This document shows positions 21,114 to 26,230 of a stretch of 26,230 bases of DNA, piece after piece. Origin of the DNA: Natronohydrobacter sp. (lineage in GTDB: Bacteria > Pseudomonadota > Alphaproteobacteria > Rhodobacterales > Rhodobacteraceae); assembly GCA_007123015.1 (NCBI GenBank), contig SKSL01000280.1:1-26230 (forward strand), read 5' to 3'. Made by a program: the position numbers and the translations under genes. Under the pieces are notes generated by a model. It was not told the DNA's origin and did not search any database. It saw only the letters and a program-made list of their open reading frames with translations. Each line of letters starts with the position of its first letter. Position 1 is the stretch's first letter.

Positions 21114-22571
21114 TCAGTCAGATTTTTTCGCAGTCTCCAGCGTCTCTTCGGCCTGAGCATCAACGATATCCGACGCCTCTGCCTCATCAACCGGGGGCTT
21201 GCCGACGATCAAGGGCAACAGCGCGGCCTGCGCTTCACCCGGCCCTGTGCCTTCAGGCGGATCGCGCCATTCCAGCGTGTCGAACGCCCCGCAATTGTCG
21301 CAGATCGCCTGCCAGGATGTGTGCACATGCTGACACTTGCTGCAGACCCATTGCGGACCACGCGCCGCAGACACCGCCCGCGCCAGCCAGCCGCGCACGA
21401 CTGTATCATCTGCCCCTTCACCGCGCTCGATGGCGGCCATGATCGTGAGCGCGCGCGCTGTCGGCGACTTCTCGTAAAGATCGCCCAGAGCCCGACGCGC
21501 TGCCGGGAAATCTTCGGCTGCAAGCAACAGTTCTGCGCGCAGCATCTTGGTTTCTGCCACTTCAGGCCCCTTGCGCAGCAAACCCTCGAATCGGATCACC
21601 CGCTGGCGCGGCGTCTCTTCTGGTTCGATCGCGGCATAGGCGGCTGCGAGATCGGGATGGGGCTGTGCCTTCCAGGCCTTCTTGAGCGCTTTGGTCGCGT
21701 AGCTGCTATTCCCTTGTGCAATCAATGCATGGGCAGCCGCCACGGCAGCAGGGATCAGATCAGGCGAAAGACGGTTGGCTTCAATAGCTGTTTCACGCGC
21801 CCGATGCATGTCGCCCGATGCCGCGAGTGCATCCGCCGCCTGAAGTGCCAGGATCGCATCGCGTCTGCGCCAGACATCGCGCGGCAGATGGCCTGCGGAT
21901 TTCTTGAGCATCAGCGTCTTGCGCGCCCCGGTCCAATCTTCGGCTTCGGTCTGCATGGACAAGAGCAAGTCTTGCGTGGGTTCATGCGCCGGCTCCATAT
22001 CAAGTGCCTTCTGGGCCAGCGCGCGCGCCTTGTCCTTGTCGCCTTGGCCCATCTTGGTGCGCATCAGACCCTGAACTGCAAGGAAGCGACTGCGATTGTC
22101 GGTCAGCAAGGCTTTGTAACGCTCTTCGGCAAGCGCCTGATTGCCCTTCTGCTCTGCGGCCTGGGCAACCAGCAGATTGGTCAATACAGGGCGGTTGAGC
22201 AGCTTATGTGCCTTTTCTGCCCGCACAATTGCCGCTTTGCCATCGCCCTCGGCTTGCGCGATCAGGGCACCAAGCAGCGCATCAAGTCCCCGTTTTTCGC
22301 GGTTTCGGGTGAAATACCGACGGATTGCGGTTTCATCGCCATTCATGAAACGCAGCACGGCAAAGATCAGTCCGATCACTTTCAGCACGATCCACAGCGC
22401 CACCAGAAGCGCCGCGAGCACGCCAAGCGCCATCAGCGGGCTGAGCACGAATTCCAGATCGAAAATCCGCAATTCGACAGTCTGCGTGCTGTCCATCAAC
22501 TGACCGAAACCGAAGGCCAGCCCAATCACCACCGCCACGAAAAGCAGGATTTTAATCAATGTCCAAAGCAT
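21114..22571 (-). CDS. hemY: HemY-type membrane protein with TPR repeats and a zinc-ribbon tail
   Basis: This is a 485-residue inner-membrane protein of the HemY family, linked to haem synthesis in proteobacteria by gene position. It is not the protoporphyrinogen oxidase of the same name in Gram-positives. Two membrane segments (about residues 5-25 and 45-72) are followed by helical TPR-like repeats (LVAQAAEQKGNQALAEERYK, RALAQKALDMEPAHEPTQDL, TKALKKAWKAQPHPDLAAAY). The C-terminal region holds a four-cysteine knuckle, C410-SK-C413 and C424-DN-C427, like the rubredoxin-type module of LapB. The acidic tail resembles the mic60 linker. It lies 11 bases after mic60 with AAGGA before the ATG. Confidence 0.9.
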   Translation of the reverse strand: MLWTLIKILLFVAVVIGLAFGFGQLMDSTQTVELRIFDLEFVLSPLMALGVLAALLVALWIVLKVIGLIFAVLRFMNGDETAIRRYFTRNREKRGLDALLGALIAQAEGDGKAAIVRAEKAHKLLNRPVLTNLLVAQAAEQKGNQALAEERYKALLTDNRSRFLAVQGLMRTKMGQGDKDKARALAQKALDMEPAHEPTQDLLLSMQTEAEDWTGARKTLMLKKSAGHLPRDVWRRRDAILALQAADALAASGDMHRARETAIEANRLSPDLIPAAVAAAHALIAQGNSSYATKALKKAWKAQPHPDLAAAYAAIEPEETPRQRVIRFEGLLRKGPEVAETKMLRAELLLAAEDFPAARRALGDLYEKSPTARALTIMAAIERGEGADDTVVRGWLARAVSAARGPQWVCSKCQHVHTSWQAICDNCGAFDTLEWRDPPEGTGPGEAQAALLPLIVGKPPVDEAEASDIVDAQAEETLETAKKSD

Positions 22572-22582
22572 CTGTGGCGTCC

Positions 22583-24238
22583 TTACTGATTCGTAACTGT
22601 GTTGGCGAAATCGTCGATGGCGGCATGGGCATCGCGATGGGCAAGCGCGTCGTCACGCCATGGCGCAAGCGCAGCCATGGCCGGTCCGGGCAGCGCCTCC
22701 AGTTCGGCGAGCGTGCCGTCCAGATCCCCCTCTGCGATCATCGCCCCTGCGCGCGACAGGATGGCATCCGGGTCATCGCCCTCGCGCGGCGCAGTCGAGC
22801 GCACACCGAGTTGCGAGCGGAAGAAATTCTCCAGCCGCGCAGCCGGACCACCCGAGTCATCTTCCTGATAAGTCGAGCGAAGCGCTGCACGCGCGGCAGC
22901 CGGGAAGCTCTCTTGCAAGCTCTCAAGGGTCTGCACCCCCTGCCCGGCCGGAGCGGCAAGCGCATCAGGCACAGTGACGCCCGCATCTTCCAACAGCGTA
23001 ATTGCTTCGGGATAGGCAGCGCCGCTGTCCAGGGCCGCGCGCATGATCTCCAGACCAGCACGCGCGAGCGATGTGTCGATCGAGGCTTCTGCTTCCACGA
23101 CCCGACGCTCTGCGATATCCCTGACATCTGCAATCTCGTCGCGGATCTCTGCGATTTCGTCCTGCAACCCGCCCAGACGCGTCGCGCTTTCGCCCTGCGC
23201 GCCTTCCAGAGTGTCGAGCTGTTGCGTGATCTGGGAGACTTCGCGTGCAAGCGCGTTCAGCTGGGCTACGAGTTGGACCTCACGGTCGACGTCATCGCTG
23301 CTGGCAAACTCGGCGCGCAATGCGTCCATGCCGGCTGCGACTTCGCCGGAAACATCAAACTCATCAAGCGCAGTGCGCAGGTCCGCGAGATCACTTTCTA
23401 TTCCGGACAGATCGGGAGCATCCGGAATCGCAGCAACAGAGCCGCGCAGATCGGCCAATTCGCGCTGCAAGCTCGCGATTTCGGCACTGAAATCATCTGG
23501 CACACCGAACAGATAGTAATGTGCGCCGAAACCGATACCGCCTGCCAAAAGGCCGCCCAACAAAAGCGGGAAAACCCCGCGCTTGGGAGGCGGCGGCGGC
23601 GGGGGCGTCGGTGCTGCAATCGGAGGCTCGGAGGCTTTGAATGTATCTGAGGCAGAGCTCTCTGGCGCAGAGGTGTCGGATCCAGTGGCTTCCGGCTGCG
23701 ACCCGGCAGGCTCTTCTATCGGTGTCGCGTCATGCTTGTCTTCTGCACTGCGGTCAGATGTCGTCCCAGCCACATGCTCGGTCGCGTCAGCGGGTTTGTC
23801 AGTAATATCCGTCAGGTCACTTGCGTCAGTGCTCTTTGGCGTCTTCGCTGCGTTCTCTGATGTCTCGGAAGCTTGCGAGTTTTCTTCCTCTACATCCGGT
23901 GTGTCGGTCTCACGAACAGTCTGAGGGTCCGGCGCATCTAGCTCGGCATTTGCCTGTGTCGTGGACGCTGGTGCTGTGACTGCCTCGGTCTTGTCCGTGC
24001 TTTCGGGTGTCTTGGAGGCGTCAGCCATTTCGATCGCCTCGCCCTGGGGCTGATCAGTCGGCCCTGTCGTGTCAAAAAGTGCCTCTGACTTTTCGCGCTC
24101 GGGCACAGGCGTCGATATCTCATCGGGCGTCTTGTCGGCGCTGCTCGAACTTGTCGTGTCGCCTTTAATACCTGCATCGGTGTTTCTACCGGCCCCAGCA
24201 CGACCGACATTCTTTCCTCTATTCGTCCTACGCGCCAA
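22583..24238 (-). CDS. Mic60/mitofilin family inner-membrane protein
   Basis: This is a 551-residue homologue of mitochondrial Mic60, the organiser of cristae junctions. Alphaproteobacterial members are linked to intracytoplasmic membranes. Order: a basic N-terminus (MARRTNRGKN), a long acidic Ser/Thr/Pro-rich linker with repeat-like KTPESTDKTE and KTPKSTDAS, and a polyproline run at about residues 210-218. One membrane segment (about 221-244, GVFPLLLGGLLAGGIGFGAH) comes next. A coiled coil (about 250-375) and the mitofilin C-terminal domain (about 380-551) follow. The start is a TTG at 24236-24238 with GGGGGA about 6 bases before it. No in-frame ATG gives a better start. Flanking by hemD and hemY is the known context in Alphaproteobacteria. 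Confidence 0.88.
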   Translation of the reverse strand: MARRTNRGKNVGRAGAGRNTDAGIKGDTTSSSSADKTPDEISTPVPEREKSEALFDTTGPTDQPQGEAIEMADASKTPESTDKTEAVTAPASTTQANAELDAPDPQTVRETDTPDVEEENSQASETSENAAKTPKSTDASDLTDITDKPADATEHVAGTTSDRSAEDKHDATPIEEPAGSQPEATGSDTSAPESSASDTFKASEPPIAAPTPPPPPPPKRGVFPLLLGGLLAGGIGFGAHYYLFGVPDDFSAEIASLQRELADLRGSVAAIPDAPDLSGIESDLADLRTALDEFDVSGEVAAGMDALRAEFASSDDVDREVQLVAQLNALAREVSQITQQLDTLEGAQGESATRLGGLQDEIAEIRDEIADVRDIAERRVVEAEASIDTSLARAGLEIMRAALDSGAAYPEAITLLEDAGVTVPDALAAPAGQGVQTLESLQESFPAAARAALRSTYQEDDSGGPAARLENFFRSQLGVRSTAPREGDDPDAILSRAGAMIAEGDLDGTLAELEALPGPAMAALAPWRDDALAHRDAHAAIDDFANTVTNQ

Positions 24239-24257
24239 ACCTCGTCCCCCAAACCCA

Positions 24258-24271
24258 TGCGCTGCAGCGCA
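24258..24271. other. 14-bp perfect palindrome before mic60
   Basis: TGCGCTGCAGCGCA is fully self-complementary and lies in the 56-base hemD/mic60 gap, about 20 bases before the TTG start. As RNA it could form only a very tight loop, so a DNA-binding dyad is more likely, or chance in GC-rich sequence. Confidence 0.3.
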
Positions 24272-24294
24272 GCAGCCTCTGCTTTGCGTTCACC

Positions 24295-25032
24295 TTAGCT
24301 TGGCTTTCCGAAAGGCTCAAGCTCCGCTTGCGTCGCAGCAAGCGCCGCGAGCATTCCGGGGGCATCCGGCGCAGAAGCGATCCGGCAAGACGCCATCGGC
24401 AGCTCTGCCAGGGCTTTCGCTGCAGCAGGGCTGATCGCAACCCCGTGCAGATGCGACCCGGTCAGTGCAAGCTTGCGCAAGGCCCCTGAAATGAGTGTTG
24501 CAGAGCGCGGCGAGAATGCGGCCAGCACGAAAACGCCACCGGCCTGCAAACGGGTTCTGGCCTGTGGCTCCAGCGGCAGTGCATCCTGACTGTAGACGAC
24601 CAGACCTTTGGCTTCATGGCCAAGCGCACGCAGCTCTGAAATGATATCGGCTGCGACATGCGCCCCGCGCAGATGTAGAAACGGCCCCAACGTGCCTGCG
24701 GCCTCGATATCGCGGATGAGCGCGCGCGCGTCGCCGCCCGCCTCGTGGACAATTGTGAACCCGGCCTGTCGCGCCGCCTGGGCTGTCGCTGGTCCCACGG
24801 CCCAGAGTGGCAGGTCGCGCTGTTGGGTGCCCCGTGCCAGCGCCGCGACAGCATGGCGCGATGTCACAATCCCTGTGCGGATACGGTCCAGCGCCCTGAA
24901 AGGCAGCGGCAGCAGCGCGATGTCGATCAGGGGCGCGATCAGGATTTCGCCGCGCCAGCCCTGCTGAAGCGCTTGCGCTGCGAATTGCTCGGCCTGCGCA
25001 TGGGGACGGGTCAGCAAAAGGCAAAGGGTCAT
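24295..25032 (-). CDS. hemD: Uroporphyrinogen-III synthase
   Basis: HemD cyclises hydroxymethylbilane to uroporphyrinogen III with inversion of ring D, the branch point to haem, sirohaem, B12 and bacteriochlorophyll. The 245 residues show the divergent HemD pattern: LLLTRPHAQAEQFAAQ at the N-terminus, GIVTSRHAVAAL, WAVGPATAQAARQAGF, LHLRGAHVAADI, and VLAAFSPRSATLI with HGVAISPAAAKAL in the C-terminal half. Family sequence identity is low, but motif order and neighbours support the call. There is no strong ribosome site. A 12-base tandem repeat lies just before the start. hemC is not adjacent: the next gene upstream is the divergent tsaD. Confidence 0.9.
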   Translation of the reverse strand: MTLCLLLTRPHAQAEQFAAQALQQGWRGEILIAPLIDIALLPLPFRALDRIRTGIVTSRHAVAALARGTQQRDLPLWAVGPATAQAARQAGFTIVHEAGGDARALIRDIEAAGTLGPFLHLRGAHVAADIISELRALGHEAKGLVVYSQDALPLEPQARTRLQAGGVFVLAAFSPRSATLISGALRKLALTGSHLHGVAISPAAAKALAELPMASCRIASAPDAPGMLAALAATQAELEPFGKPS

Positions 25033-25042
25033 GGTCGCTTCG

Positions 25043-25066
25043 TTTCGGGCAATGTTTCAGGCAATG
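25043..25066. repeat. 12-bp tandem direct repeat before hemD
   Basis: TTTCGGGCAATG (25043-25054) is followed directly by TTTCAGGCAATG (25055-25066), with one mismatch, beginning 10 bases upstream of the hemD ATG. The rest of the 128-base divergent hemD/tsaD spacer has a short dyad GGTGC...GCACC (25090-25109) and no clear promoter boxes. Confidence 0.5.
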
Positions 25067-25160
25067 CAGGATCAGACCTTGTAGAACATGGTGCGCAGGA
25101 TTGTGCACCCTTGGAAGCAGTGCTAGCTGGAAATGACGTGCTTTTGCAACCGGAGCCCTG

Positions 25161-26230
25161 ATGACCACCCCCACCGCTGCGCAACCGCTGACTGTCCTGG
25201 GCATCGAGAGCAGTTGCGATGATACAGCTAGTGCTGTGCTGCGCGCGAGGACAGGTCAGCCGCCCGAAATCCTGTCTTCACTGGTCTGGGGCCAGACTGA
25301 TCTGCATGCCGATTTCGGCGGTGTGGTGCCCGAACTTGCCGCGCGGGCACATGCGGAAAAACTGGATCTGGCCGTCGAGGCCGCGCTGGACGAGGCCGAT
25401 ATGACGCTCGGACAGATCGACGCGATTGCCGTCACTGCAGGGCCGGGGCTGATCGGGGGTGTGCTCTCTGGGGTGATGCTGGCGCGGGGTCTTGCTGCGG
25501 CCACTGGGCTGCCCCTGATCGGGGTCAATCATCTTGCCGGTCACGCCCTGACCCCGCGCCTGACCGATCAGATCGCCTTTCCCTATCTGATGCTGCTGGT
25601 CTCGGGCGGGCATTGCCAGTTCCTGATTGTCGCGGGCCCGGACCAGTTCACGCGGCTTGGCGGCACAATCGACGACGCGCCGGGCGAGGCCTTTGACAAG
25701 GTCGCGAAACTTCTCGGTCTGCCGCAACCCGGTGGCCCGTCCGTCGAGCGCGCAGCGCAGACAGGCGATCCGGGCGCGATCGCCCTGCCCCGCCCGCTTC
25801 TGGACCGGCCCGGCTGTGATCTGTCCTTTTCCGGATTGAAAACAGCGCTTTTGCGTGCACGCGACCAGCGCGTTAGCGATCAAGGCGGTTTGCGCTCGCA
25901 GGATCGCGCGGACCTTTGCGCAAGTTTTCAGGCCGCTGTTACAGATGTGCTGTGCGAAAAATCCCGCCGCGCGCTGGCGCTCTATCTGGAACTTGAACCA
26001 GAGCAGCCTGTTTTTGCAGTTGCAGGCGGCGTTGCGGCAAACCAGATGCTGCGCGCAGGGCTTGAACAGGTCGCAGTGCAAAAGGGCGCGCGCTTTCTGG
26101 CCCCGCCTCTGGCCTTGTGCACGGATAATGCAGCGATGATCGCCTGGGCCGGGATCGAGCAGTTGCGCGCCGGGCATGCCTGCACAGCCTTCACGGCCCG
26201 CCCGCGCTGGCCTTTGGATCAATCCGCCGC
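25161..26230 (+). CDS. tsaD: tRNA N6-adenosine threonylcarbamoyltransferase TsaD (3' end cut off)
   Basis: TsaD, with TsaB and TsaE, transfers the threonylcarbamoyl group to A37 of tRNAs reading ANN codons, a group that includes the tRNA-Thr encoded in this window. 356 residues are visible and the frame is still open at the window edge, probably within 10-20 codons of its end. Motifs are LGIESSCDDTASAVL, TAGPGLIGGVLSG, the metal ligands His124 and His128 in VNHLAGH, LMLLVSGGHCQFL, GEAFDKVAKLLGL and Asp322 in LCTDNAAMIAW. GGAG lies 6 bases before the ATG. It is divergent from hemD. Confidence 0.96.
   Translation, partial: MTTPTAAQPLTVLGIESSCDDTASAVLRARTGQPPEILSSLVWGQTDLHADFGGVVPELAARAHAEKLDLAVEAALDEADMTLGQIDAIAVTAGPGLIGGVLSGVMLARGLAAATGLPLIGVNHLAGHALTPRLTDQIAFPYLMLLVSGGHCQFLIVAGPDQFTRLGGTIDDAPGEAFDKVAKLLGLPQPGGPSVERAAQTGDPGAIALPRPLLDRPGCDLSFSGLKTALLRARDQRVSDQGGLRSQDRADLCASFQAAVTDVLCEKSRRALALYLELEPEQPVFAVAGGVAANQMLRAGLEQVAVQKGARFLAPPLALCTDNAAMIAWAGIEQLRAGHACTAFTARPRWPLDQSA

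Noticed and set aside
22571..22571. HemY as a protoporphyrinogen oxidase
   Set aside because: The protein has two membrane helices and TPR repeats, not the FAD-binding fold of the Gram-positive enzyme that shares the name.
21321..22589. 422-codon plus-strand open frame opposite hemY
   Set aside because: It is a shadow of hemY, with His/Arg/Cys-rich composition typical of antisense translation and no domain. The same reasoning applies to frames at 9456-10484, 13256-14194, 15424-16512, 19783-20832, 22559-23650 and 25278-26222.
1..26230. CRISPR array, insertion sequence, prophage or genomic island
   Set aside because: No spaced direct repeats, transposase or integrase motifs, or terminal inverted repeats were seen. 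The tRNA-Thr gene is not followed by an integrase or a duplicated 3' end within the window.

Overview
The window looks like the chromosome of an alphaproteobacterium of the order Rhodobacterales (roseobacter/Rhodobacter type). It is GC-rich and carries an ethylmalonyl-CoA mutase, a Mic60 (mitofilin) homologue next to hemY and hemD, a UbiK/lgt/MidA/PgeF block and a glcDEF cluster. No insertion sequence, prophage, CRISPR array or integrase is visible. Coding density is high and no gene-free stretch exceeds about 230 bases.

Layout. 1-3222 (minus): 5' end of a stand-alone tuf gene, a small lipoprotein, and parC. 3367-5217 (plus): an exported DUF4139 protein, facing ubiK (minus) across a hairpin. 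5626-8338 (plus): the tightly coupled lgt, midA-like and pgeF genes. 8468-8728: a small orphan ORF with a strong terminator. 8745-10185 (minus): a small heat-shock gene with a sigma-32-type promoter and a ROSE-like RNA thermometer, preceded by a secreted trypsin-like protease. 10247-14188 (minus): glcD, glcE and glcF (glycolate oxidase), behind a 25-bp palindrome that brackets the probable -10 box. 14416-16389 (minus): ethylmalonyl-CoA mutase with a structured 3' UTR and terminator. 16612-17622 (plus): an APH-fold kinase-like protein. 17801-20871 (plus): ECF sigma factor, membrane anti-sigma factor, Tat-exported sulfite dehydrogenase (SorT-like) and its monohaem cytochrome c (SorU-like), closed by a strong terminator. 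20991-21066 (minus): tRNA-Thr(CGU). 21114-25032 (minus): hemD, mic60 and hemY. 25161 to the end (plus): tsaD, cut by the window edge.

How the parts may work together. GlcDEF makes glyoxylate from glycolate, and Ecm belongs to the ethylmalonyl-CoA pathway, which also passes through glyoxylate, so the two neighbours meet at one metabolic node. The sigma/anti-sigma/SorT/SorU block matches in gene order a sulfite-responsive module known from Sinorhizobium meliloti (RpoE4 and its target sorT). An ECF-type promoter is visible just upstream of the dehydrogenase. The hemD-mic60-hemY block links tetrapyrrole synthesis with an inner-membrane shaping protein, a linkage known in Alphaproteobacteria.

Nothing here is clearly a wholly new system. 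The observations most worth testing are the ROSE-like thermometer at hsp20, the ECF/sulfite module with its 5' UTR hairpin and cysteine-containing anti-sigma domain, and the glcD operator.
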